Assembly (NCBI RefSeq): GCF_004122165.1
Contig: NZ_SBKO01000001.1
Location: 558,001-622,000, forward strand
Reading direction: 5' to 3'
DNA length: 64,000 nt
Origin: Flavobacterium amnicola
GTDB lineage: Bacteria; Bacteroidota; Bacteroidia; Flavobacteriales; Flavobacteriaceae
How positions within the stretch are numbered: the first letter of the stretch is position 1; each line of letters starts with the position of its first letter. This document shows, one piece after another, positions 44,084-52,812 of the stretch. Both the position numbers and the translations under genes were made by a program. The notes beneath the pieces were generated by a model. It was not told the origin of the DNA, did not search any database, and saw nothing but the letters and a program-made list of their open reading frames with translations.

Positions 44084-46111
44084 TTATACGGGTATTGTCA
44101 TTTTTGTTGATGTTCCTTTTCCAATAACAGATTCTAAACTGAAGTTTCCGTTTATGGCTTTAATTCTGGATTGCATGTTTTTCAAACCAATCCCTTCCCT
44201 CATTTTGGAGGTATCGAAACCTTGTCCATTATCCTTTATTTCAATTACAATTTTGTCTTCTAGTTTTACAATTTTCAAAATTACTTCGCTGGCTAAGGCA
44301 TACTTGTAAATGTTTTGAAGTGATTCTTGAAAAATTCGATACAAATGAATCTTGATAGTGTCATTTATGGTTTTCCAATTAATATTTTCATCGATATCAA
44401 TTTTGCAGTCAAGGTTGGTTGTGTTTTTATATTCTTCGAATAAATTACGAACAATCTCTTGAAAGCTATCTTTTTCTAGTAATGCATTTTTGTTTAAATC
44501 GTGTGATATGTTTCTGATTTCTTTTTCAATATCCTGAATTCCATCGATATGTTTCAAGCACTTTTGTATGGTCTCTTCGTCTTGTTTTTTGCTTAAAATG
44601 AACAAATTCAATCGAGTACTTGTAAGTTTACTCATCACCCCATCATGCAACTCTTGCGAAATTCGTTTCTTTTCACCCCGACGTGCTTCATTTATCACAC
44701 TTTGTTGTTTTAGCATTAACTGATAGATTTCTTCATTGGTTTCTTGTTGCTTGCGTTCAAACTGTAATTCTTTGTTTTTGGCATGTTGCATTCTGGTGAT
44801 GTATAATAATCCTAGAATTATAAATACGATGACACTGCAAATCAGTATAAACCATCGTTGGGAAGATATCTCTTCCTTTTCAGCCTCTATGGTGTTTTTT
44901 TCGTTTAAAATTTCATCCGTTTCAAATTCAATTCGGGCAAATTTATTACGGGTTGCTCTTTCTACGTTTTGAAGACTATCATTAAGCGCAATGTATTTTT
45001 TGGTGTATTCCAAACTTTTTTTGGGCGCTATTTTTGACAATAATTCCAACGCACTCAGTTCGTCTTCAAAAATTTTATTTTCATGTGCTCTTTTTTTGGC
45101 GTTTAAGCAGTATTTTAAGGCAGTAAGCGAATCTTTTTTCTCCAAATAATACTTGGCTAAATTGATGTTACTTGAGACTAACCCTGGGACATTTTGCAAG
45201 CTATCTCTTATTTTTAGTGCTTTTTTTAAATAATAGAGTGAATTTGAGTTCCCTAATTTAAAGTTACTGTAACCAATATTATTCATTAAATTGGCATACA
45301 AGAGTGTTTTAGTCGTTTCAAAACGTAATGCTTTATTGAAATAATCAATCGCCTGATTGTCATTTTCTTGTTTTTGGTAAATTTTACCTATGTAATTGTA
45401 TGTTTGGGCTTTTAATGAGGCAAACTGAGGGTCATTTTTCATTTTATCCGTTAATTCAAACGCTTTTTCAAAATACTCCAATGCTTGATCGTTTTGATTC
45501 AAGCCCTCTAAGGAAAGTCCCAAAGTGATATAACAATCGTATATAAGTCTAGTATCATTTCCTTTAATTGCCGATTTTAAGATTTTTATTACCGCTGTTT
45601 CTGATCCCGAAAAATCTTTTTCATAAAATAGAATATTGGCTTTATACAATCCTATTCTACTGGTATTCACACTATCTTTTTCATAGTGCAAGTACATTTT
45701 TTCTGCTTTGGTAAAGTAGTAATAGGCACTATCATTTTTGAAATTGATATAGTAGTAATTCCCAATAAAGTTTAAACTTTTGGAAATACTCAAGGTATCA
45801 TTTTTTTCAATTGCCATTGCATTAACTTCTTTGCAGATGGCAAAATATTGATCATATTTTTCAAGATTATAAAAACCTCCCGCTAATTGAAAATAAAAAT
45901 TTCTTTTTAGCGAATCGTTTTCTTTCTTTTGAAGAATATAATGTGCTCTTTCAATATTTTTTAATCGCTCTTTTTTGGAAAGGGTAGGATTATACGCTTT
46001 CGAAAAAAGAGATTCAACATAATCATTTGAATATACTCGCTTGTCCTCTTTCTGTTCTTTACAAGAAAAGAAAAACAAAAAAAACATCGCAAAATAAAAT
46101 ATGTTTTTCAC
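44084..46111 (-). CDS. TPR-containing sensor histidine kinase with lipoprotein-like N-terminus
   Basis: A 675-aa membrane sensor kinase of the NarL/DesK (HisKA_3) type. The N-terminus (FYFAMFFLFFFSC, Cys17) has a lipobox-like end. Then come about 330 residues of TPR repeats (about 70-345) that should be periplasmic, a coiled region, a single membrane helix (420-438), and the kinase core. The phospho-acceptor is His489 in RISQELHDGVMSK. The N box is in FQESLQNIYKYA and the G box in IEIKDNGQGFD. The cognate regulator gene follows directly. The signal sensed by the TPR part is unknown, but a peptide or cell-wall ligand is possible. Confidence 0.9.
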   Translation of the reverse strand: MKNIFYFAMFFLFFFSCKEQKEDKRVYSNDYVESLFSKAYNPTLSKKERLKNIERAHYILQKKENDSLKRNFYFQLAGGFYNLEKYDQYFAICKEVNAMAIEKNDTLSISKSLNFIGNYYYINFKNDSAYYYFTKAEKMYLHYEKDSVNTSRIGLYKANILFYEKDFSGSETAVIKILKSAIKGNDTRLIYDCYITLGLSLEGLNQNDQALEYFEKAFELTDKMKNDPQFASLKAQTYNYIGKIYQKQENDNQAIDYFNKALRFETTKTLLYANLMNNIGYSNFKLGNSNSLYYLKKALKIRDSLQNVPGLVSSNINLAKYYLEKKDSLTALKYCLNAKKRAHENKIFEDELSALELLSKIAPKKSLEYTKKYIALNDSLQNVERATRNKFARIEFETDEILNEKNTIEAEKEEISSQRWFILICSVIVFIILGLLYITRMQHAKNKELQFERKQQETNEEIYQLMLKQQSVINEARRGEKKRISQELHDGVMSKLTSTRLNLFILSKKQDEETIQKCLKHIDGIQDIEKEIRNISHDLNKNALLEKDSFQEIVRNLFEEYKNTTNLDCKIDIDENINWKTINDTIKIHLYRIFQESLQNIYKYALASEVILKIVKLEDKIVIEIKDNGQGFDTSKMREGIGLKNMQSRIKAINGNFSLESVIGKGTSTKMTIPV

Positions 46112-46198
46112 AAAAAGACAATCAAAAATTAATTAGCTCAAATCTACTGATTTTATACTAATTTAACCGACCGAATAGAAATTTTTGTAGTAAAAATA
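46112..46198. other. gap between the histidine kinase and the small peptide gene
   Basis: About 87 AT-rich bases. A hairpin-like terminator is not visible, so the small peptide gene and the kinase gene could be on one transcript. I find no exact TAnnTTTG box. Confidence 0.5.
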
Positions 46199-46375
46199 CT
46201 ACCTCGGTATTTGCGCAGGGATTGGCGGATCAATATCTGTTTCTGTCTGTTGAAAATGTTCTGATGATTCGGTCTCTAGTGCTTGTTGATCATATTTTCT
46301 CATTTGTTCGATGGCGCAAGATGCTGGTGATCCAAGTAATGCTAAAAAACTGATAGTATAAAAAAATGTTTTCAT
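46199..46375 (-). CDS. 58-residue secreted peptide or lipoprotein
   Basis: An open frame of 58 codons directly upstream of the kinase gene, same strand. It has a textbook signal sequence (KTFFYTISFLALLGSPASC, Cys20) and then a mature part of 38-39 residues, acidic and Gln-rich (QALETESSEHFQQTETDIDPPIPAQIPR at the end, split here from residue 31). Cys20 could be a lipidation site, though Pro at -3 is unusual. Other frames in this 470-base gap are shorter and lack such an organised pattern. I know no family with certainty. Position suggests a link with the periplasmic TPR sensor (inference). Confidence 0.6.
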   Translation of the reverse strand: MKTFFYTISFLALLGSPASCAIEQMRKYDQQALETESSEHFQQTETDIDPPIPAQIPR

Positions 46376-46578
46376 AATTTTGGGTTTTTATAAGTTATTG
46401 TTTTTGAAAAATTTTATCATTTTTAGTGAATTTTATTACAAGTATTTCTTATAATTTTTTCAAAATTATAACTGTTAATTTGATAAATTTTACGGTTTTT
46501 CCGCATATTTTGTTAAATGTTTGCGCTTATCCATAACTGATATTTATAAATTTTTAGTATCTCAATTGCATTTTATTT
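46376..46578. other. intergenic region between divergent small peptide and phosphatase genes
   Basis: About 200 very AT-rich bases that must carry two divergent promoters. No exact -7 consensus, palindrome or RNA gene was recognised. Confidence 0.5.
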
Positions 46579-47307
46579 ATGGCAAAAACATTTGTTATTG
46601 GCGACATTCATGGCGCACTAAAAGCCTTGCAACAAGTTTTAGAAAGAGCTGCTGTATCTACAAATGATACTTTAATCTTTTTGGGGGATTATGTAGATGG
46701 ATGGAGCGAATCGCCAGCTGTTCTTGACTTATTCATTGCAATCAGCCACACTCACAACTGTATTTTCTTGCGTGGCAATCATGACGAATTAGCCCTGCAT
46801 TGGTTACAAAACAATCATGACAACCCAATGTGGTATGATCATGGTGGTGAATCTACGGTGAAAGCCTACCAAAATGTATCCGAAGCCACTAAACAAAAGC
46901 ACATTGCCTTTTTACTTTCCATTAAAAATTACCATTTGGATGAAAAAAACAGATTGTTTATCCACGCTGGATTTACCAATTTAAAGGGAGTGACTCACGA
47001 ACATTTTCCAAGACTTATATATTGGGACAGAACATTATGGGAAATGGCACTTTCTTTAGACAACACTATTTCGAAAGATTCCATATTTTATCCAAAGCGT
47101 TTAAAATTGTACCACGAAATTTATATCGGTCATACGCCTGTCACTCAAATCAATCAAACCATTCCAATCAACAAAGCGAATATTTGGAATATCGATACGG
47201 GCGCTGCTTTTAAAGGACCATTAACCATACTAGACATAGACAGTAAAGAATTTTGGCAAAGCGATCCTGTATATTTGTTGTACCCCAACGAAATGGGCAG
47301 AAATTAG
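46579..47307 (+). CDS. serine/threonine-type metallophosphatase
   Basis: A 242-aa calcineurin-like phosphoesterase of the PP1/lambda phosphatase type. All metal motifs are present: GDIHG (8-12), GDYVDG (36-41), RGNHDE (about 69-74), IHAGF (about 135) and GHTPV (about 184). It may act as protein phosphatase or on small nucleotides such as Ap4A, and the sequence does not decide. It is followed after 43 bases by a separately promoted outer-membrane protein gene. Confidence 0.9.
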   Translation: MAKTFVIGDIHGALKALQQVLERAAVSTNDTLIFLGDYVDGWSESPAVLDLFIAISHTHNCIFLRGNHDELALHWLQNNHDNPMWYDHGGESTVKAYQNVSEATKQKHIAFLLSIKNYHLDEKNRLFIHAGFTNLKGVTHEHFPRLIYWDRTLWEMALSLDNTISKDSIFYPKRLKLYHEIYIGHTPVTQINQTIPINKANIWNIDTGAAFKGPLTILDIDSKEFWQSDPVYLLYPNEMGRN

Positions 47308-47318
47308 AACTATCTTAC

Positions 47319-47326
47319 TATCTTTG
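47319..47326 (+). promoter_or_regulatory. -7 box for the small outer-membrane protein gene
   Basis: TATCTTTG, an exact match 24 bases before the ATG at 47351. A TTG start at 47324 that would lengthen the frame falls in this box and is excluded. Confidence 0.6.
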
Positions 47327-47350
47327 TCAGGATTTTTAAATTTTTATAAA

Positions 47351-47851
47351 ATGAACAAACGTATTTTACTGCTTTTATGCACAATTGCAACTTTTATAGC
47401 CAATGCTCAAGAATCCTACTCAGGAAAAGGAGATGTGAAATTTCAAGTGGGTGCTAATTTTCAAAATGGTGGAAATGGAATTATTTCTACTGTTGATTTT
47501 GGCCTAGGAGAAAACATGTCCTACGGATTTTCAGCTTCTTATTTATTAGGTGCGAATAATATTCTAGGAATTAAACCTAAATTTGAAGACAGAGCTGATT
47601 TTAGAGCCCGTTTTAATGCCAATTTAGGTAAAGTAATCAACATTGATGAAAAAATAGACATCTATCCTGGCTTGGATTTAGGTTTACGTAATTTTGGTGG
47701 TCATGTGGGTGCTCGTTATTTCTTTTCGCAAGGATTTGGCTTGTATACAGAAGCGGGTTTTCCAATTGCAAAATATGATTCAACTCCCGGCGTTTTCGGA
47801 CATTTGAACAATCAGTTTAATGTGAGCTTCGGAATGTCCTTTAATTTATAA
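47351..47851 (+). CDS. small outer-membrane beta-barrel protein
   Basis: A 166-aa protein with a signal peptide (NKRILLLLCTIATFIANAQ) and about eight amphipathic strands: VKFQVGANFQNGGNGIISTVDFGLGENMSYGFSASY, DIYPGLDLGLRNFGGHVGARYFF, ending FNVSFGMSFNL. The size and the terminal aromatic-X-leucine suit an eight-strand outer-membrane barrel. It appears to be the family I know as DUF6646, from memory only. Function unknown. The next gene starts 2 bases after its stop. Confidence 0.8.
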   Translation: MNKRILLLLCTIATFIANAQESYSGKGDVKFQVGANFQNGGNGIISTVDFGLGENMSYGFSASYLLGANNILGIKPKFEDRADFRARFNANLGKVINIDEKIDIYPGLDLGLRNFGGHVGARYFFSQGFGLYTEAGFPIAKYDSTPGVFGHLNNQFNVSFGMSFNL

Positions 47852-47853
47852 AC

Positions 47854-48429
47854 ATGAGTGTAGTAACTGAAAAAAGATTAAAAGACAGAAGTGGTGCTGT
47901 TTGCGAAATTAGCGGAAGTGATGAAAATTTAGTCGTTTATCTTGTAGCACCTAAAACGGAAGCCACTCCTGAAAACTGCATCTTAATTACAAAATCGTTG
48001 AAGGAACAAATCGAAAACAAAGATTTAATGAATCCGAACGATTGGAGAGGTTTGTCCGACAGTATGTGGAACGAAAATTTACCTGTTCAAATTGTTTCTT
48101 GGCGCATGTTGGCGCGTTTGAAAAATCATGATTTATTAGACATGATGTATCTAGATGAAGAAGCATTGGAATGGGCAAAAGCTACAGGAGAAGACGAAGA
48201 TGAAGAAGGGAAAATTGTTCATAAAGACTCCAACGGAAATATTTTACTCGATGGTGACTCTGTTGTTTTGATTAAGGATCTTGATGTAAAAGGGGCTACT
48301 TTTACGGCAAAACGTGGTGCTGCAGTTCATAACATCAAATTAGTTTGGGATAATGCGGAACAAATTGAAGGACGTGTAGAGGGACAACACATTGTGATTT
48401 TGACCCAATATGTGAAGAAAACAAAGTAA
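47854..48429 (+). CDS. PhnA-family protein lacking most zinc-ribbon cysteines
   Basis: A 191-aa soluble protein. The C-terminal domain (about 128-191), DSNGNILLDGDSVVLIKDLDVKG...HNIKLV...IEGRVEGQHIVILTQYVKK, is the SH3-like PhnA domain. PhnA proteins usually start with a zinc ribbon. Here the corresponding segment RSGAVCEISGSDENLVVY (about 12-29) keeps one Cys (Cys17), and Cys42 is the only other, so the ribbon is probably not metal-binding. The middle part is acidic. Despite the phn name, the family's role in phosphonate use is not shown. Confidence 0.85.
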   Translation: MSVVTEKRLKDRSGAVCEISGSDENLVVYLVAPKTEATPENCILITKSLKEQIENKDLMNPNDWRGLSDSMWNENLPVQIVSWRMLARLKNHDLLDMMYLDEEALEWAKATGEDEDEEGKIVHKDSNGNILLDGDSVVLIKDLDVKGATFTAKRGAAVHNIKLVWDNAEQIEGRVEGQHIVILTQYVKKTK

Positions 48430-48448
48430 TAAATTCTCGAAATACAAC

Positions 48449-48480
48449 AAAAAAGGCTCTGAAATTCAGAGCCTTTTTTT
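48449..48480. terminator. bidirectional terminator
   Basis: AAAAAGGCTCTGAA / TTCAGAGCCTTTTT, a perfect stem with A and T runs, between the convergent phnA-like gene and the large T9SS protein gene. Confidence 0.92.
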
Positions 48481-48499
48481 ACTAATATAACCCAAAAAA

Positions 48500-51400
48500 T
48501 TAATTGATAATTATCTTTTTAGTGGCGCTTCCACTATCTGTGATTACTTTTACAATGTAAGTGTTACTAGGTAAATTTCCCACTGGTACTTTTATGGTAC
48601 TACTGAAAACATTTTCAACTTCCGATTGTTGCACAGTTTGCCCAAGTAAATTGAAAATTTGAACTTCTTTTAACTTTGCCTCAGTATCATTAAAAATACT
48701 GATAGAACGATCAACTTTTGAATACGAGATTGGCATTTCTTGATTGCGTAAGTTTGTATTCACTTCATTGCTTGCTGCTGCTGCAAAACGAATAGAAAAT
48801 CTATTGGCATATTCCCCAGGGTTAACGGATAAAACAAACTCATTATCTCTCAAATTATGACTTTCTCTTGTAAGGGCGTCATACAGATAGATTTCTTTAG
48901 AGTCGTCTATATTTTCAAGATTTAGAATTCTAATTTTAAATTCCCCTTGAGTACTTGTTTTAATGGTTAAAGGAATTCTTTGTGACTCATCAAAATTATC
49001 TAGCCCCTGAATAATTAATTTATTCCCTGATAAATTCCAATACATGTCTTCGCTTTTAACATCAATCATTGGAGCATCAAATCCTAAATCAAATTTTTTG
49101 GTGGCATTCTCGTCTACCCCTACCAATAACTGTCGATTAATTCCTGTTGGAGAAATAAATTGAAGTCTGATTTTTTCGCGAGACTCTTTTTCTGCCGTTA
49201 CACTTGGATTAGCCGTTCTGAAGAAAAGAGAATTACCACTTCCCTCTGTACAAAAAGCACGTTGGCTATTTTTAAAATTAATGATTCCTCCCGTGATGGG
49301 TGATAGATTAGGATTCGTACTTGTTAAAACGTTGTCTTGTATTGATTTAATAAAAAATCCTTGTGCCACTGGAATGTATCTTTTAGGCACTTTTGTTCCC
49401 GATGCACCGCTATTTAAGGTCATTGGATCGTTGGAAACTGCTACAACACCACCCATTAAAGAATAGGCTGCATATCCGCCTTCGTATTCGGCCAAAAGAT
49501 GGCTGTTGCCTCCAAAATGATCAAAAAAGTACAATACTCCATTAAATTTATTGGTGGCTGCATTACCTCCATCTTTAATATTATCTCTAATAAATTTATC
49601 GGCATCTAAAGGAGATGGATATGGATTTCCTACCAAATACGTTTGATTTGCTCCTAAGGTAAGATTGATGTCTCCATTGTTCGGTTTACCCACAAAAACA
49701 TAGTTTTGCATGGCCGAATTTGCCACTGTACCATCACAGCCTTTCATAATATATCCTTCTCCAACGGATAGGTTTTGTGTATTGGTAATTGGAATCCAAC
49801 TAAAATAGTTAGGCGCCGATGATGCGTATTTATATAACCATCTATTGCTTATTTTTATTGGATTTGTTACAACGCCATCAGCAAAATAAATTCCGTCCCC
49901 AAAGTTAATGTTGTTCATCGCAAAAGGATTTGTAGTAACATCAGTCCCATCTTTTAAATTCCCCGCCAAAGTATAGTTAACATTATCATTACTCACCGGT
50001 GATGACCAATAATTATAATGGAAGCTACTTTTTTTACCTTGTTGATCTCTGTATAATTTTCCTGTTCCGACGGTTGGATTTGCAGTCGTTCCTAACTGAA
50101 CTAATTGTGCTTCATCCGTTAATCGTAAATCTCCACTTTGTAGCGTTAAATGATTCGCTACAGTCAATTGAAAATTATTCGGAAGTATGACTCCTTTTGC
50201 TCCTCCAGAAGTATTCAAAATTAAATTGTAAAAAGTTTCATTTAACTTAATCCCTGAATTTATCAACTGCAACTGATTTAACGTGGATCCTCTTAATTCA
50301 ACCGTAGCATTACCAGGGTTAAAAGTTCCATTATTTTTCCAATCTTTTCCAATATTTAATACCGATCCATTTGACATAGTTAAAGAAGATGCTGTACCAA
50401 TTGTGATGTCTCTTGCATTGGCAATTCCGCCATAGCCAACCGCTTTTGCTGTAGAAGCATCAATGACAGGCATATTAGGTCTGCCATTTGGAATTATAAC
50501 ATCTGTTGTAATAGTAGGTGGGTTTGGACCTCCCCCAGCCCAATTCTTACAATCAAACCAATCGGTCCCAACTAAACCTGTCCAGTTTCCAGGAGTTCCA
50601 TTTAATACAGATACTATTCCATTATTCGTTATGTCGGCAGGAGTAGCACTACATTTTGAATCAGAAACAGCTGTTACGGTATAAGTAGTATTGGCTACTA
50701 AATTAGGAGTAGTAAAAACGTATGGACTTGTATTTATTCCTGAAACCGAAGTACTAGTGCTTCCGTTGGAATAAGTAACTTTCCAAGGGGCAGTTCCTGT
50801 TAAAGCTATACTAAAAGTTGCTGGAGTACTATTGCAAACGGTTTGAGATGGTCCCAAGCTAGCAGTAGGTCTTTGATTTACATTAACCCAAACATAAGCA
50901 ACACCGCTAGGACAACCATTCAAATAGGTTACTATAGAATATTGTGTACTTACAGATGGCGAAACCACATTGGTAGCCATCGCATTACCATTTCCATCGT
51001 ACCACTGAGTAGTTAGTCCAACAGGAACATCTGGTATGCGGATATTATCTATTGCCCATGAACTGAAATCCGTTCCATGAAAGTTAAATCGAATTCTTAA
51101 ATTAGACAATCCAACATAACTGTCTAAAGAAATGGTTTCTAAAGGAAAATTATTATAAGGTTGTCTTGTAGAAGCTCCATTATAAGTTAATAACGTGATC
51201 GGGAAAGTAGCACCGCCATCTAATGATAATTGCACTTTTGCCGATGCTGTAGCTTCTAGTTTAAAAGCATGATTTAATAACAAACTTGCCGTGTTTAATC
51301 CCAATGTATTAAATACAGGGGTGTCAAGATTTGAGTCAATAGCGCCATGTGCAATCGCAAATTTATTAGATGATGTGTAGGTAATTCCCGAATAAGTTCC

Positions 51401-52519
51401 AGAATTAGAGGCGCTTAAACGCCATTTTGTTGGATTTGTATTCGACCCCCCTGCATTTAATTGGTTTAAATCACCGTCGGTCAACCAACCTGGCGGATTA
51501 GCACTATCAAAATCCCCGCCATCAGCAATACTACCACTAGTAGCCCAACCACTGGTTGCAGTTAAAGTTGAAGACTGTCCATTACATATGGTGCTTGGAG
51601 TTGCCGTAACTGGAGTAGGAATTACAGCAGGGATCACATTTAAAATCACAACTGTAGAATTGGCTGTCGCACAGGTCCCACTTTGAACAACTGCGCGATA
51701 GGCTCTTGTTTGGCTGATATTATAATTGAAACTTGATGACGCTGATGCTGGTTCTTGAACCCAAGTCAATCCGCCATTAATGGTATATTCCCAACGCAGT
51801 ACTATCCCCCTGTGATTCAATAAGTAAATGGTCCCGGTTCCGTTATGGCAAATACTTGTCATGGCAACGACCGATGAATTTGAAGTCGAAGCATTACCCC
51901 CTAATGTAGAAGGAGCTACTGTAATTTGTACAACAATTGGTGTTCCGTTACAACCATTATTACTAGGTGTAATACTATAGGTTGCAGTACCTGGAACACT
52001 TCCGGTAGCCGTTAAGGTTTGTGCAATTACATTTCCAGTATTGTTGGAAGCGCCACTAACCCCTACTTGAACAACGGTCCAAGAAAAAGTAGTTCCTCCC
52101 ATTGCACTTGATAAAGCAATATTTGTAGTACCGCCAGAACAAATGTTTTGTGACGCTGGTGTTGCAATCGCAACAGGAACCGGTTTTACATTTATGGTTA
52201 CTTTTTCCGTTAAATCGAAAGTTCCTAAAAGGCAAGTCGCTCTGATGTGATATACCGTAGCGATTGCTGGAGCAACTGTAAAATTAATATCGGTCCCATT
52301 TCCTGGAATTACTGCAACAGGAAGTCCGGTAGCTTCGTTAATTAATTCATAACTAACACCTACCTCACTCGCGAACATGGTAATTGTGGCATTTTGACCT
52401 AAGCAAATGTCTTGGTCGTCTGATAATGTTTTTACTACACTACAATCTTGGCTATACATTGATAGTGAGGCAAAAAACAATAACGCTACTAATAAAAGTC
52501 GAATTTGTTTCATACTCAA
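48500..52519 (-). CDS. large secreted protein with type A T9SS sorting domain
   Basis: A 1339-aa exported protein (signal peptide IRLLLVALLFFASLSMYSQ). The N-terminal half has several PKD/Ig-like units, each around a pattern such as SQNICSGGTTNIALSSAMGG or PSTICNGQSSTLTATS (about residues 30-310 and 540-640). A discoidin- or MAM-like insert (about 320-500) includes SLLLNHAFKLEATASAKVQLSLDGG. A 'fold-out' region (about 645-1150) has the WTGLVGTDWFDCKNWAGG start common to Bacteroidota surface proteins. The sorting domain runs from about 1265 (SISIFNDTEAKLKEVQIFNLLGQ...KKIIIN). No catalytic motif was seen, so it is an adhesin or matrix protein by inference. Confidence 0.88.
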   Translation of the reverse strand: MSMKQIRLLLVALLFFASLSMYSQDCSVVKTLSDDQDICLGQNATITMFASEVGVSYELINEATGLPVAVIPGNGTDINFTVAPAIATVYHIRATCLLGTFDLTEKVTINVKPVPVAIATPASQNICSGGTTNIALSSAMGGTTFSWTVVQVGVSGASNNTGNVIAQTLTATGSVPGTATYSITPSNNGCNGTPIVVQITVAPSTLGGNASTSNSSVVAMTSICHNGTGTIYLLNHRGIVLRWEYTINGGLTWVQEPASASSSFNYNISQTRAYRAVVQSGTCATANSTVVILNVIPAVIPTPVTATPSTICNGQSSTLTATSGWATSGSIADGGDFDSANPPGWLTDGDLNQLNAGGSNTNPTKWRLSASNSGTYSGITYTSSNKFAIAHGAIDSNLDTPVFNTLGLNTASLLLNHAFKLEATASAKVQLSLDGGATFPITLLTYNGASTRQPYNNFPLETISLDSYVGLSNLRIRFNFHGTDFSSWAIDNIRIPDVPVGLTTQWYDGNGNAMATNVVSPSVSTQYSIVTYLNGCPSGVAYVWVNVNQRPTASLGPSQTVCNSTPATFSIALTGTAPWKVTYSNGSTSTSVSGINTSPYVFTTPNLVANTTYTVTAVSDSKCSATPADITNNGIVSVLNGTPGNWTGLVGTDWFDCKNWAGGGPNPPTITTDVIIPNGRPNMPVIDASTAKAVGYGGIANARDITIGTASSLTMSNGSVLNIGKDWKNNGTFNPGNATVELRGSTLNQLQLINSGIKLNETFYNLILNTSGGAKGVILPNNFQLTVANHLTLQSGDLRLTDEAQLVQLGTTANPTVGTGKLYRDQQGKKSSFHYNYWSSPVSNDNVNYTLAGNLKDGTDVTTNPFAMNNINFGDGIYFADGVVTNPIKISNRWLYKYASSAPNYFSWIPITNTQNLSVGEGYIMKGCDGTVANSAMQNYVFVGKPNNGDINLTLGANQTYLVGNPYPSPLDADKFIRDNIKDGGNAATNKFNGVLYFFDHFGGNSHLLAEYEGGYAAYSLMGGVVAVSNDPMTLNSGASGTKVPKRYIPVAQGFFIKSIQDNVLTSTNPNLSPITGGIINFKNSQRAFCTEGSGNSLFFRTANPSVTAEKESREKIRLQFISPTGINRQLLVGVDENATKKFDLGFDAPMIDVKSEDMYWNLSGNKLIIQGLDNFDESQRIPLTIKTSTQGEFKIRILNLENIDDSKEIYLYDALTRESHNLRDNEFVLSVNPGEYANRFSIRFAAAASNEVNTNLRNQEMPISYSKVDRSISIFNDTEAKLKEVQIFNLLGQTVQQSEVENVFSSTIKVPVGNLPSNTYIVKVITDSGSATKKIIIN

Positions 52520-52764
52520 AATATTTAAGTTAACATTTGGGAATTAGTTCTATTACTACAACCTGTTACGGTTAAATTCCTTGTTAATTCGTTTTGCAGT
52601 GGTGGCAAAACGACATAAATACTTTGGGTAAATTTGCTTTTGTTAACTAAAATTAGTCATATTCATCTTTCAAAAATATATTGCAGTCTATTTTTCGATG
52701 AGATGATTTTATAATCCGATAAACGGAATTTTGAATAATTAGTAGCCCATTAAAATTAAGGATA
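52520..52764. other. intergenic region upstream of the large T9SS protein gene
   Basis: About 245 bases containing presumed promoter sequence for the minus-strand gene. I see no exact -7 consensus, no small gene and no strong repeat. Confidence 0.5.
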
Positions 52765-52796
52765 AAAAAAGCGCTACATCTCTGTAGCGCTTTTTA
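52765..52796 (-). terminator. terminator of the aldehyde dehydrogenase gene
   Basis: AAAAAGCGCTACA / TGTAGCGCTTTTT with a short loop, 16 bases after the stop codon, with a T-run on the minus strand. Confidence 0.92.
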
Positions 52797-52812
52797 TATA
52801 GATAAACTAATT

